64,000 nt of DNA from Candidatus Obscuribacterales bacterium (GTDB taxonomy: Bacteria; Cyanobacteriota; Vampirovibrionia; Obscuribacterales; Obscuribacteraceae). Within the stretch, counting starts at the first letter, position 1. Each line of letters begins with the position of its first letter. A model generated the notes under the pieces. That model made no database searches and was not told the origin of the DNA. It was given only the letters and a program-made list of their open reading frames with translations. The stretch spans positions 248,001-312,000 of the forward strand of contig JARLHI010000055.1 of NCBI GenBank assembly GCA_031292355.1. The letters are read 5' to 3'. The position numbers were made by a program, and so were the translations under genes. Positions 17,397 through 26,309 of this stretch are shown piece after piece.

Positions 17397-18938
17397 TCAA
17401 CCACTGAGCGGAGCTGTGTCATTGCGATCGACACTGGCAAAAACAAGAAGACATGCGATAACAGCGACACACCCGGCAGCAACAAGCACGGATGCAAAAG
17501 CGTCGCCAAAACTTTGTTGACACAAGGAGAGCACAAGCGTACGTTGATCGGCAGGAACACTGCCGACGAATCCAGAAATATCGCCGGCAGTTATATGAGA
17601 TACAACACGATAAACATTCCCGTCGGCAGCAAGAGCAATATTCAAACGCTTAGCAGACGTGACCAGATTTTGGAAAGTCTGTCCAGCAAGAAGTGCGCCC
17701 AGACCAGTTACAGCAGTGACAAGCCCGACGAAGCGCACAGTTGCTCCTATGCCCGAAGCCATGCCGGCGCGTTCCGGTGGAATAACACTCATCGAGATTT
17801 TTGCGGTTTCGCCATTAAGAATACCAGCACCACATCCGGTGACAACCATGCCACACGCCACCAACCAGTAAGCCATGCCTGAACCGACAAAAAAGGCAGT
17901 CAAAAAATTGCCTACAGCCACAACTGCAAGACCAGCGAGTATTATCGATTTTCCATTTATTTTGGTCGATAACGAAGCCGCCACCCGCGGACAAAAAAAT
18001 AGCGGTAAAGCAAACGGCAACATGCCAAATCCAGCGTTTGCAGCACTAAAATCAAAAAAATTCTGCAAATACAAGGGTAAGTAAGTGATCATCACCTGGG
18101 CTGACGCTGCAAATCCGAACATCGCAACAGAGCTGCCAATAAAAGTTCGCTTGCGAAAAAGTGACAGGTCCATCATCGGACGTTTCTGCATCTTCTCGGC
18201 GAATAAGAAACTGACAAATAGAAAGAGTGATGCAATCAGCTTCGACATAATTGACCAGGACAGCCAGCCTTCGGCATTGGCATTGATCAGAGCCCAAACT
18301 AATAACGATAATGACGCAGCAAACGTTATCATCCCGATGATGTCCAATCGTCCTGCATCAGGATCAACTGACTCGCACACCGCATTCAGAGCGAGCGCAA
18401 TCAGGACTACGCAAATGGGTGCATTAACGAGAAATGCCCATTGCCAACCGAATAACGACGTTATAATTCCGCCAACAAAAGGTCCGATAGCGGCAGCAAT
18501 ACCCAAAACCGCACCCCAGACGCCAAACGCTTTAGCTCGGTCTGGTCCACGAAATTCGTGACCGAGAACAGCAAGGTTGGCACTCAACTGAATTGCCGCG
18601 CCGATTCCCTGCAAAGCTCGAGCAATATCCAGCCATACCGCAGACGGCGCCATTCCGCAAAGAACTGAACTAACTCCGAACAAGACTATTCCGACCACAA
18701 GCATCTTTCGACGCCCGTAAGTATCCGCAAGCGCACCGCCTGTCATCAACAGGGCGGCGAATGTGAGAATGTATCCACTAACCACCCATTCGATGTCACT
18801 AAAAGCGGCATGATAGGTGCGGGCAATCGATGGTAATGATACGCCGACTATATTCGAGTCCAGCATAATCATAAACGAAACGCCTGAACAACAAGTCAGG
18901 ACTTTGAGTCTACGCGCGTCCAGCCATGACGAAATCAT
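17397..18938 (-). CDS. MFS drug exporter, DHA2 (EmrB/QacA-like) family
   Basis: About 513 residues and some 14 membrane helices, the normal size for DHA2 proton-driven exporters. The N-terminus has the family motif LDSNIVGVSLPSIAR and motif A GGALADTYGRRK; motif C-like residues appear in helix 5 (VLGIAAAIGPFVGGIIT). The start at 18938 has AAGG six bases upstream, and a longer start at 19028 would overlap the divergent tautomerase transcript. It is divergent from the tautomerase gene. Substrate unknown. The 290 bases between its stop and the tRNA cluster show nothing I can identify. Confidence 0.92.
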   Translation of the reverse strand: MISSWLDARRLKVLTCCSGVSFMIMLDSNIVGVSLPSIARTYHAAFSDIEWVVSGYILTFAALLMTGGALADTYGRRKMLVVGIVLFGVSSVLCGMAPSAVWLDIARALQGIGAAIQLSANLAVLGHEFRGPDRAKAFGVWGAVLGIAAAIGPFVGGIITSLFGWQWAFLVNAPICVVLIALALNAVCESVDPDAGRLDIIGMITFAASLSLLVWALINANAEGWLSWSIMSKLIASLFLFVSFLFAEKMQKRPMMDLSLFRKRTFIGSSVAMFGFAASAQVMITYLPLYLQNFFDFSAANAGFGMLPFALPLFFCPRVAASLSTKINGKSIILAGLAVVAVGNFLTAFFVGSGMAYWLVACGMVVTGCGAGILNGETAKISMSVIPPERAGMASGIGATVRFVGLVTAVTGLGALLAGQTFQNLVTSAKRLNIALAADGNVYRVVSHITAGDISGFVGSVPADQRTLVLSLCQQSFGDAFASVLVAAGCVAVIACLLVFASVDRNDTAPLSG

Positions 18939-19075
18939 ATTCGGCCTTGTCTCACTCTCACAGGCCTTTCCAATTTGTCTCCATTGCTTGCCAAGTAAGC
19001 TGCTAGTGTGAAGTCGAGATGCTAGCATGCCACGGTCTGATGCTCAAACGGCTAGGCAGTCATGGAGAAATTAAA

Positions 19076-19462
19076 ATGCCACTCGTAAAAATAGATTTGA
19101 CCGAAGGAAAAAGCTTAAAATATCGCGAACAGGTTGGGGATTGCATTTATCAAGCCATGCGCGAAACTCTGAACGTGCCCGAGAATGATCGCTTTATCCT
19201 GATCACAGAACATCGGCCAGGCAATCTGCAGTTCGACCGCAATTACCTGGGAATCGCCAAAACTGACGAAAACATTTTCATTCAAATCACTCTTAATACT
19301 GGAGGCACTGTAGAACTGAAACGAAATTTCTACAGAGCAGTCGTCGACAAACTCGTCGCGTCAGTGAAAATTCGCCAAGAAGATGTATTCATATCACTGG
19401 TCGAAGTGCCCAAAGAAAATTGGTCATTTGGCAACGGAGAAGCGCAGTATGCGATGCCGTAA
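19076..19462 (+). CDS. Tautomerase-superfamily protein (4-oxalocrotonate tautomerase/MSAD-like)
   Basis: 128 residues from the ATG at 19076, which has GGAG upstream. The protein begins MPLVKIDL, so after removal of Met the N-terminal proline is the catalytic base of the tautomerase superfamily. The double-length form with VFISLVEVPKENWSFGNGEAQY at the end is typical of the malonate semialdehyde decarboxylase-like or cis-CaaD-like group, about 125-130 residues. It would isomerise a keto-enol substrate or similar; the substrate is unknown. It is divergent from the DHA2 exporter. Confidence 0.88.
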   Translation: MPLVKIDLTEGKSLKYREQVGDCIYQAMRETLNVPENDRFILITEHRPGNLQFDRNYLGIAKTDENIFIQITLNTGGTVELKRNFYRAVVDKLVASVKIRQEDVFISLVEVPKENWSFGNGEAQYAMP

Positions 19463-19493
19463 CCGTCGGCAAAAAACATCTGGCAAATGAGTT

Positions 19494-21059
19494 CTATCGT
19501 TGCAACTGCAGTTTCACGAGATCGTATTCGACGAAATCTTTATTACCTTTTTGCTCAACCCATCTGAAATTTTCTTTGGCTTTATCGGCATGCCCCTGGC
19601 TGAGCTCGTTGAAGCCAATGTAAGTGTATGCCTCAGTTTGCTTATCCACATCGGTAGCCCGTTTTATTAACTCTTGAGCGTCAATGCTTCCATCTTCGAA
19701 AGCAAGCACACTCTTGGTCCACCTCTCCTTCAATGGTAACTGCAAACATTTGCTTAATAAGTTTTCGGAGCCGAGACAGTGCCCAAGGCGCGCCGCAACG
19801 GTATAGAAAAATGCCATGTATGCTTTTTTCTCGGGAGTAGTAGAGGTCCCAAACGATGATTTTGCATAGGTCATGGCACTTTTAAAATCACCAAGAGCAA
19901 AGGTCCTCATAAAATTAGCTTCAGCGATTTTGCTGTCAGTATCAGCAATTTGTGGATCAAGTTTTACTGCCTTCTCACGCGCCAAAATTTCATCAGAATA
20001 GAGCTGTAGACGATGGCAGTATTCCGCTTCTAAAAGATAATCGTTGCTTCTTGGGACGCCCATCTTTAAAGCGTTACGACACTCTGCAAGAGCTTCCGTA
20101 TATTGATGATTCTGGAAGTAGCTTAAAGCTAAGAGCTCAGCTGCTAACCTGTTACGGGGATGCTTGTCGAGTTCTTGCCTGGCAACTTGAATTGCACCAG
20201 GGTAATCACCCGCCAACATCAAATAAGTGCCACCACCAACAGCAAGCGTGTTTTGAATGTCTAGGACGCCGGTCGACTCAACCATGAATACGATCGCGCA
20301 GCAGGCAGTAGTTACGGCTATTGTTACCGCATCCGCTTTTCGCCAAATAGCTTTGACATCGGAACGAGGCAACATAAAATATCCCATTGCAAATCCGCAT
20401 AGCAGCCCGCCGAAGTGAGCTCCTTGATCTGCGTGCATTGGAATACCAAATACGACCAACAGAATCACAAATTTGAAAAATTCGGTTTTGAACTCTTTGT
20501 ACAGCTCTGGAGAAAAGTCTTGTCTATGAACGACAAGGGCAGCAACATAGGCGCCTACAATTCCCATAATCGCACCAGATGCTCCCACTGCCACCTGCAT
20601 TGCCGGATCTGCGCCAAACAAAACGACAACAGCCTCTGCCGAAATGAACGAATACAATATGCTACTAAGTGATGAAGCAACACCGGTAACGGTGTAAATA
20701 ATCAACATGCGCAAATGGCCGAAGAGTTTTTCACTAATACGACCAACCCAATAAAGCGCCAGCATATTCGTGACAATGTGGAACCAACCCGCGTGCAAAA
20801 AGCAGGCCGTGAAAAGACGCCAACATTGGCCTTTAAGGGTCAACGCAGCCCAATTTGCGCCTCCACCAATTAGCTCTTGTGGACTAAACTCAAAACCGAT
20901 TGACTTCGCGGCAATACATACACTCAAATATGCAAGCACATTTACCGCAATCAAAGCGTACGTTACAAAAGGCCGATCTCTGGCAATGAACCACGGCTCG
21001 ACGTACTTTGGGTCTAGAAAAACCGATGGCTCTTTAACCTTTTTGACGGCTTGATTCAA
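19494..21059 (-). CDS. Rhomboid intramembrane serine protease fused to a C-terminal TPR region
   Basis: 521 residues. The N-terminal half is a rhomboid domain of six or more helices: HAGWFHIVTNM (His94, Asn98), catalytic Ser161 in VGASGAIMG, and His215 in GAHFGG. Rhomboids cut membrane proteins within their transmembrane segment. The C-terminal half (about 275-521) is a run of TPR-like helices (QNHQYTEALAECRNALKMG, ELSQGHADKAKENFRWVEQ), which may hold substrates or partners. All catalytic residues are present. Substrate unknown. It is followed closely by a polytopic membrane protein gene upstream on the same strand. Confidence 0.93.
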   Translation of the reverse strand: MNQAVKKVKEPSVFLDPKYVEPWFIARDRPFVTYALIAVNVLAYLSVCIAAKSIGFEFSPQELIGGGANWAALTLKGQCWRLFTACFLHAGWFHIVTNMLALYWVGRISEKLFGHLRMLIIYTVTGVASSLSSILYSFISAEAVVVLFGADPAMQVAVGASGAIMGIVGAYVAALVVHRQDFSPELYKEFKTEFFKFVILLVVFGIPMHADQGAHFGGLLCGFAMGYFMLPRSDVKAIWRKADAVTIAVTTACCAIVFMVESTGVLDIQNTLAVGGGTYLMLAGDYPGAIQVARQELDKHPRNRLAAELLALSYFQNHQYTEALAECRNALKMGVPRSNDYLLEAEYCHRLQLYSDEILAREKAVKLDPQIADTDSKIAEANFMRTFALGDFKSAMTYAKSSFGTSTTPEKKAYMAFFYTVAARLGHCLGSENLLSKCLQLPLKERWTKSVLAFEDGSIDAQELIKRATDVDKQTEAYTYIGFNELSQGHADKAKENFRWVEQKGNKDFVEYDLVKLQLQR

Positions 21060-21084
21060 TTATTTCCCCACCGTCTTTCTCTAT

Positions 21085-22647
21085 TTATCGCTCAAAAACC
21101 ACTGTCCGAGAATCAGAATAAACCATCCTCCATTCTGGCTCTTCCCGCAGCAGATCGGCGATTCGTGATTTCACAAAAAAGCAGACCATCTCCACTTTAT
21201 ATTTATCAAGGACGTTTTGCCAGCCGGGTTGCCCCATTGAAACCACGTCATATTCCTCGACAAGTTTGCCGCCATACATGTCATAACGCGTGTCCATAAA
21301 AACAAGTGGGTGCCCTGGTGTCAGCCAAATCATGCGATCACCCAGCAAGAAATCGTTGAAAATTCGTCGATCGTGCGCATTCGCTTTGACGAAATCAACA
21401 CCTCTGTCAACAACGCTGAGTGCATGCAAGTCCCATCGGTTATCACAGCCAAACCAGGCAAAAGCGACTGGCACAGAGATCATGCTCACGACAACAGGCA
21501 CTGTCCAGGTGGATAGACGCCAAAGGAAGGAAACTCGATTTGCGTTAGCATTTAATTCCGGCTCTGAGTCTGTTTGGGCTATTGCTCTGCGCCACGCATG
21601 CATAATCACGGCGCATTCGAACAAAATCACTAGGACGGCAAAGAGAATTAAACGTCTGTGCTGAAAAGCAACAAAGATAGGCGACGCAGAAACTAATACA
21701 CTAGTAAGTAGAAATAATGCACTCTGATTTGATGATAAAGACCTCCGCAGCGTCAACAGCAGCAACCCTATAAACGTCAGAACCAGCACAAAGAAAGGGA
21801 AAAATGTAGGATTTGTCAACGAAATTGGCATCATCTCACCAACCGTATTTTCAAAGGGGTCGAACCAGAGTTGCTCTTTCAAATAAATCAGAAGTTTCAA
21901 ACCAAATGGATTCACCACTGCCAACAGCGGCAATAAGCAAGTGACGGCGATCACCGTCCAATCAACAGATCGAAGACTCTTTCTCCAAACTCCTATTAAT
22001 AATGAGGAGAAACTGTAAGCAACTAAAAAAATTGCGCCAAAAATAAATCCACTGTGTAAGTTGCACCACAAAACGAAAATAACGGCAACAGCGCTGATAA
22101 AACCAAAATCAAGGCTGGCGAAAATTTGACTGGGTTTTAACTCTTGGCTTTGCTCGGGGTTTAACTTTAGGACTTTAAGCCGGTGTACGTACAAACAAGT
22201 AAGCATCAGGGCTTGGAGCAAATAGGAAAAGATTTCAGGTCTCGCCAGAAAATGAAACTTTGCAGCAAACACGCCCACTGCAGTTAAAGCGAAAGCGAAC
22301 CAGAAGGGTGCAGCGCTCTTTAGAGCGCGTAAAGGCAGCACGACGAAAGCGCTGAACAATACACCGACGCAGAGCATTAACAACAGCTGAATAGCACCTA
22401 AGTGATAGGTCAAATAGAACGTCACTGCCGAGAGCCACTGATGCGGTAAGTACTGGCGTCCCGCCTGATACGCCATCGTGTATGAAAAGGGGTCCGTCAA
22501 AGGCAAGGAGCGATGCTCACATATCCATCGCCCCAACCCCAGCAACCACCAGGTATCTGCATCGCGAAGAAGGCTGGCGTTGATGTACAGCCCAAAAATC
22601 AAAGCCGCTGCTAGTTCTACAAGGAAAACAAGTTTTACCGACTTCAA
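21085..22647 (-). CDS. Polytopic membrane protein, possibly GT-C glycosyltransferase-like
   Basis: 520 residues with about ten membrane helices. The first external loop carries DADTWW, then GRWICEH and LTDPFSYT, then HQWLS. An acidic DxD-like pair after the first helix is a feature of GT-C fold enzymes (ArnT/PMT-like) that use lipid-linked sugars, but no family name can be assigned with certainty. The C-terminal periplasmic part contains DRRIFNDFLLGDRMIW and FMDTRYDMYGG. It lies 26 bases upstream of the rhomboid gene, so the two may be one operon. Confidence 0.7.
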   Translation of the reverse strand: MKSVKLVFLVELAAALIFGLYINASLLRDADTWWLLGLGRWICEHRSLPLTDPFSYTMAYQAGRQYLPHQWLSAVTFYLTYHLGAIQLLLMLCVGVLFSAFVVLPLRALKSAAPFWFAFALTAVGVFAAKFHFLARPEIFSYLLQALMLTCLYVHRLKVLKLNPEQSQELKPSQIFASLDFGFISAVAVIFVLWCNLHSGFIFGAIFLVAYSFSSLLIGVWRKSLRSVDWTVIAVTCLLPLLAVVNPFGLKLLIYLKEQLWFDPFENTVGEMMPISLTNPTFFPFFVLVLTFIGLLLLTLRRSLSSNQSALFLLTSVLVSASPIFVAFQHRRLILFAVLVILFECAVIMHAWRRAIAQTDSEPELNANANRVSFLWRLSTWTVPVVVSMISVPVAFAWFGCDNRWDLHALSVVDRGVDFVKANAHDRRIFNDFLLGDRMIWLTPGHPLVFMDTRYDMYGGKLVEEYDVVSMGQPGWQNVLDKYKVEMVCFFVKSRIADLLREEPEWRMVYSDSRTVVFER

Positions 22648-22836
22648 GCATCACTCCATCAGCAGGACGAGCAAACCGGAAGCTCCGAACCCAGGCATGG
22701 TCAACCTTGCCCAGACAATTATACGCAATTAGTAAGAAAACAATCTTGATGATTTTGGTAGGTCCCGGCTCCTTTTGGCCGGACAAGACGTCTCACATCG
22801 AAAGGTACAGCTTTACTCACGTCTGCGAAAAAAAAG

Positions 22837-23349
22837 ATGGTTCACTCGTTCTCTGAGCGCATATCACAAGCCTTCTCCAAATTCTTTGCTACTTCACCGG
22901 CGCTAATTATTGGCGTAGTGATATCAGGGCTCTGGTTGCTTTCGTTATTTGGCGAAAAAAAATGGCATGAGAGCCTCGTTGAATCGGTCGGCATGCTCAG
23001 CTTTTTGACGATCTTCGCTTTTCAGAGATCACAAAACAAAGAAATGAAAGCTATACAAATCAAATTAGATGAGTTGATAGCCTCATCAGATAACGCCAGC
23101 AATAGGCTGATTAAAGCCGAGGAAGCGCCTGAACACGTCTTAGATCAAGTGCACGAGATTTACAAGGATGTGGCAAAAGCGGCAATGGAAAGCGATTCGC
23201 GCCAGAGGATGGTAGATATTGAGCATGCTGAAAAACTAATGGAAACTTTTCACCACGAAACAGCCTTAGCCAATCAGACCGAAGATTTTTCTATGGCGCA
23301 GGCCCCCGATCCTATGGAGAATATGGTCGACCAATGCATTCCAGACTGA
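22837..23349 (+). CDS. Low-affinity iron permease-like small membrane protein
   Basis: 170 residues, two membrane helices (about 18-40 and 48-65), then the signature FLTIFAFQRSQNKEMKAIQIKLDELI, which is characteristic of the bacterial low-affinity iron permease-like family (PF04120). The C-terminal part is an acidic helical tail. A role in iron uptake is known only for fungal relatives; in bacteria the function is not established. It stands alone between a divergent gene and the DUF2383 protein. Confidence 0.82.
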   Translation: MVHSFSERISQAFSKFFATSPALIIGVVISGLWLLSLFGEKKWHESLVESVGMLSFLTIFAFQRSQNKEMKAIQIKLDELIASSDNASNRLIKAEEAPEHVLDQVHEIYKDVAKAAMESDSRQRMVDIEHAEKLMETFHHETALANQTEDFSMAQAPDPMENMVDQCIPD

Positions 23350-23438
23350 GCAAAAATATTTCCTATTGCTGAGGGCACTTTCTAAAAATTATCAGCGTCA
23401 CAGCCCTCGTAATTCCAAAGTATTTAAGTGAGGACGTT

Positions 23439-23876
23439 ATGGGCACTAGCACAGAATGCGTAGATAAACTGAACAGTTTGCTCCAAGGCGAGTTGTCTGC
23501 TGTTGAGACTTATCGCCAGGCTCTTGAAAAAACACAAGATGCACGCGTTAAAGAAGAATTGAAAGCATGTCACGCTTGCCATGCTGGCAGAGTAGATACT
23601 CTGGTTCAAAAAGTGAAAGAAATGGGCGGAAAAGTTCCTGAGAATTCTGGAGCATGGGGCGCTTTCGCTAAAATGATGGAAGGCGGCGCCACTATATTCG
23701 GTGACAAAGCATCTATTGCAGTTTTAGAAGAAGGCGAAGATAAAGGGCTCGACGATTATAATAAAATGCTCCAGGACAGCAGCCCAGACGTTAAGGCAGT
23801 AGCAGCAGCTTTGATGCCTCTGCAAGAAGGTACACACGCCAAAATGCGCGCTTTGAAAAAGTCGCTTGCTGCTTAG
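23439..23876 (+). CDS. DUF2383-like ferritin-fold four-helix bundle protein
   Basis: 145 residues, all helical. The pattern CVDKLNSLLQGELSAVETYRQAL, CHAGRVDTLVQKVKEMGGKVPENSGAWGAF and the alternating Glu/His positions are those of the DUF2383 (PA2169-like) family, a ferritin-like four-helix bundle often linked to stress or stationary phase. Whether it binds metal is not known. A good ribosome site (GAGGACGTT) precedes the ATG. A strong bidirectional terminator follows at 23934-23964. Confidence 0.88.
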   Translation: MGTSTECVDKLNSLLQGELSAVETYRQALEKTQDARVKEELKACHACHAGRVDTLVQKVKEMGGKVPENSGAWGAFAKMMEGGATIFGDKASIAVLEEGEDKGLDDYNKMLQDSSPDVKAVAAALMPLQEGTHAKMRALKKSLAA

Positions 23877-23933
23877 TTAAACGTTGCCCATTGGTGACGG
23901 AATATTCCTGAGCAATTATTGAACGATTCAAAG

Positions 23934-23964
23934 AAAGCAGATCGCCAACATAGCGATCTGCTTT
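23934..23964. terminator. Bidirectional terminator hairpin between convergent genes
   Basis: A perfect 12-bp stem, AAAGCAGATCGC (23934-23945) with GCGATCTGCTTT (23953-23964), and a seven-base loop. It lies between the stop codons of the convergent genes at 23876 and 23973, with A-rich and T-containing flanks that would serve transcripts from both sides. Confidence 0.75.
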
Positions 23965-23972
23965 CGCGCTAT

Positions 23973-25121
23973 TCAGCTATTATCAGAGACATTTAGCAAC
24001 TTCAAAAGATCGTTTATCATCGCTTGCCTTACAAATCCTCCAGCTAGTCGGCTGCGCTCATTGGAGTCTGCGTCAGTGATGGGCGAATTGGCCATGGCTC
24101 GTACATCAGCCCACCGCGAAGGATTCAGAAAACCTTTCACCTGCTCGGGATTCGCTTGAGAGTCAACTTCTTCGACAGCCTCTCCGGCTTTGCTCGCCAT
24201 TCCCCAAAATTGAGTATCGGCCGGGTTGTGCGAATCGACACCGAAATTCTTGCCGTTTCGAGAGCCTGCTCCCATGTCTATGACAGCCACACCTCCACCC
24301 TGAACAGATTTTCCAACCTGGTCGCTGACTGAGTAGGCTGTAGCGAAATCAAGCGCTTGACTGGTATTTGCAATCCATTCCTGCGGACTGTTGGATCTCT
24401 CCGTTGACGTGGCAACGTAAATGGAAGTGCTCTTTCCGTCCTCAGTCGTATTGCTAAGTCTGTCCATGCCTGCGCCGTTCGTACCATGAAAACCTAAAAA
24501 ATGCTCTTGTAGTTTAGGGAGATGCTGGCCGACGACAGCTTCCAAACGCTGGTTGTTTTGATCTAACGTTGCGCGTAGCTCCGTAATTGGTCTGTTTTGC
24601 AAATCCCCTTTATCAGGAATGGAAATTTTATCGTCTCGCTCATTTCGCTCGCCACTATTGACAGCGACACCATTATCGGTGGCACGGTCAGCAGATAAGT
24701 AGCCTGGATGGGGCGAGAGGCTCGTACTAACATCGCCCGGTAGTCGCACACTGTTATCGGTTACACGATCAGCGGACGAATAACCGGGATGAGGAGACAG
24801 ATTCTCCTTGCTCTCGCCTGTTGAACCAGCAGCTACCTGACCGTCTGAATGCACTGCAAAGCCATCAAGAATTTTTTGTCCCGATTCTCCGATCGAACCT
24901 TTCTGAGTCGCTTCCATCTGATTGATTATTGTTAGAGGGGTCGCATCTCCAACGTGTGACGGCACTGTCTCTGAGCGCGCATGAGCTGAGGATTCGTAAG
25001 CCTTATTGGATGCTTCCAGACGACTTTCGGGGCTGCCAGCAGCGCGGTCGCCGCCGGCCGTGGACGCGAAATTACCAGCCGAAGAGCCGACCGCACCACC
25101 TGTTCCACCGCCAGTTGCCAC
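23973..25121 (-). CDS. Unknown protein with internal repeats and a possible ADP-ribosyltransferase-like core
   Basis: About 382 residues from a GTG start with GGAGG four bases upstream. Residues 1-150 are Gly/Ser/Ala-rich and low in complexity and contain two copies of LSPHPGYxSADRxTDN. The middle part reads FLGFHGTNGAG, then STSIYVATSTERS, then ALDFATAYSV, then GGVAVIDMG. The order of HGT, a Tyr strand, an A..YA helix and a final hydrophobic strand resembles the H-Y-E group of ADP-ribosyltransferase toxins. That is fold-level inference; the acidic catalytic residue is not certain. No signal peptide. Confidence 0.6.
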   Translation of the reverse strand: MATGGGTGGAVGSSAGNFASTAGGDRAAGSPESRLEASNKAYESSAHARSETVPSHVGDATPLTIINQMEATQKGSIGESGQKILDGFAVHSDGQVAAGSTGESKENLSPHPGYSSADRVTDNSVRLPGDVSTSLSPHPGYLSADRATDNGVAVNSGERNERDDKISIPDKGDLQNRPITELRATLDQNNQRLEAVVGQHLPKLQEHFLGFHGTNGAGMDRLSNTTEDGKSTSIYVATSTERSNSPQEWIANTSQALDFATAYSVSDQVGKSVQGGGVAVIDMGAGSRNGKNFGVDSHNPADTQFWGMASKAGEAVEEVDSQANPEQVKGFLNPSRWADVRAMANSPITDADSNERSRLAGGFVRQAMINDLLKLLNVSDNS

Positions 25122-25238
25122 GAAGCCTCCTATTAGGCATTTTCGAAGTTTCAGAACTTCGTCCTTTAATAGCTTCTTTCCCGGCCGAGCTCCTTGCGAA
25201 TCCGATCGAACACCCAACAATTGAAGAATTGACAGAAT

Positions 25239-25267
25239 TTGACAATTGTCAGCACTCGATTTATAGT
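25239..25267 (+). promoter_or_regulatory. Sigma-70 promoter of the aldo/keto reductase-TetR operon
   Basis: TTGACA (25239-25244), a 17-base spacer and TATAGT (25262-25267): a near-consensus promoter about 40 bases before the AKR ATG. The 10-bp palindrome GACAATTGTC (25241-25250) overlaps the -35 box and is a natural site for the TetR protein encoded downstream. Confidence 0.8.
25241..25250. promoter_or_regulatory. Operator-like palindrome GACAATTGTC
   Basis: A perfect 10-bp palindrome lying across the -35 hexamer of the promoter for the AKR-TetR operon. Repression by the TetR at 26310 is inferred from position only. Confidence 0.6.
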
Positions 25268-25305
25268 GTCACTGGAATTGGTTAGCGACACTCTGGAGGC
25301 TGGAA

Positions 25306-26286
25306 ATGGAAAAACGTGCACTAGGAAAAAACGGGCCTCTTCTTGCGCCAATCGGTCTGGGCTGCATGGGCCTTTCTGGTCTTTATGGCAAAACAGACGA
25401 CGACGCAAGCGTTAAAGTGATACAGGCTGCACTCGACCACGGCATCAATCTTCTCAATACCGGCGACTTCTACGGCATGGGGCACAACGAGATGCTCGTC
25501 GGTCGCGCCATCAAAGGTCGCCGCGACAAGGCCTTCGTCTCAGTCAAATACGGCGCACTGCGCTCTCCTGACGGCGCTTTTAATGGTATGGACAACAGAC
25601 CAGCCGCCACAAAGAACTTTCTCAGCTACTCCCTGGTGCGCCTCGGTGTCGACCACGTCGATCTTTATCAACCGGCTCGCAAAGACCCAACTGTACCTAT
25701 TGAAGAAACAGTCGGAGCCATTGCCGAATTGATCAAGGCGGGCTTTGTTCGCCATATAGGTTTATCCGAAGTCTCTGGTGCTACTTTGCGCCGCGCTCAT
25801 GCCGTACATCCAATCTCGGCAGTTGAACATGAATACTCTCTGATTGACCGCGAGATCGAAGATGATTTGCTACCGGTTGCACAAGAATTGGGAGTGGCCA
25901 TCGTCGCCTATGGTGTGCTTAGTCGTGGCATGATTCAATCGAAAGGCAAAGTGCAAATCAAGCCAAATGATTTTCGCGCGCACTTGCCACGATTTTCAGG
26001 AGAGAATCTAGAACGAAATAACGCTATTGTGCAAAAGTTGCAGGACTTAGCTGCCGAGAAGAACGCCACAGCAACTCAAATTGCCTTTGCCTGGGTAATC
26101 AGTCGGGGTGAAAACATTTTTCCTCTGGTCGGTGCTAAATCTATAGAACAGCTTAATGAATGTCTCGCCAGTCAAACAGTTAAGCTAAACAGCGACGAAC
26201 TGGCTAAACTGGATAGCTGGTTTGCTCCTGGCTCGGTTGCTGGAACCCGTTACCCTGAACCAATGATGGCAATGCTTAAAGGTTGA
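25306..26286 (+). CDS. Aldo/keto reductase
   Basis: 326 residues, an (alpha/beta)8 NADPH-dependent reductase of the AKR superfamily. GLGCMGLSGLYG, then the Asp and Tyr of NTGDFYGMG, the Lys of VSVKYG, and the cofactor-binding end (IFPLVGAKSIEQLNE) are visible. The fourth tetrad residue, usually His in a DLYYQHR-like motif, is replaced: the site reads DLYQPARKDP. This variant occurs in one AKR branch, but the catalytic consequence is unclear. GGAGG lies seven bases before the ATG. It is followed after 23 bases by a TetR gene. Confidence 0.92.
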   Translation: MEKRALGKNGPLLAPIGLGCMGLSGLYGKTDDDASVKVIQAALDHGINLLNTGDFYGMGHNEMLVGRAIKGRRDKAFVSVKYGALRSPDGAFNGMDNRPAATKNFLSYSLVRLGVDHVDLYQPARKDPTVPIEETVGAIAELIKAGFVRHIGLSEVSGATLRRAHAVHPISAVEHEYSLIDREIEDDLLPVAQELGVAIVAYGVLSRGMIQSKGKVQIKPNDFRAHLPRFSGENLERNNAIVQKLQDLAAEKNATATQIAFAWVISRGENIFPLVGAKSIEQLNECLASQTVKLNSDELAKLDSWFAPGSVAGTRYPEPMMAMLKG

Positions 26287-26309
26287 CCGAATTCATGGCA
26301 TCACAATAA

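Noticed and set aside
17358..17882. 174-codon plus-strand frame opposite the DHA2 exporter
   Set aside because: Shadow of the exporter gene; Ser/Thr/Asn-rich composition and no ribosome site.
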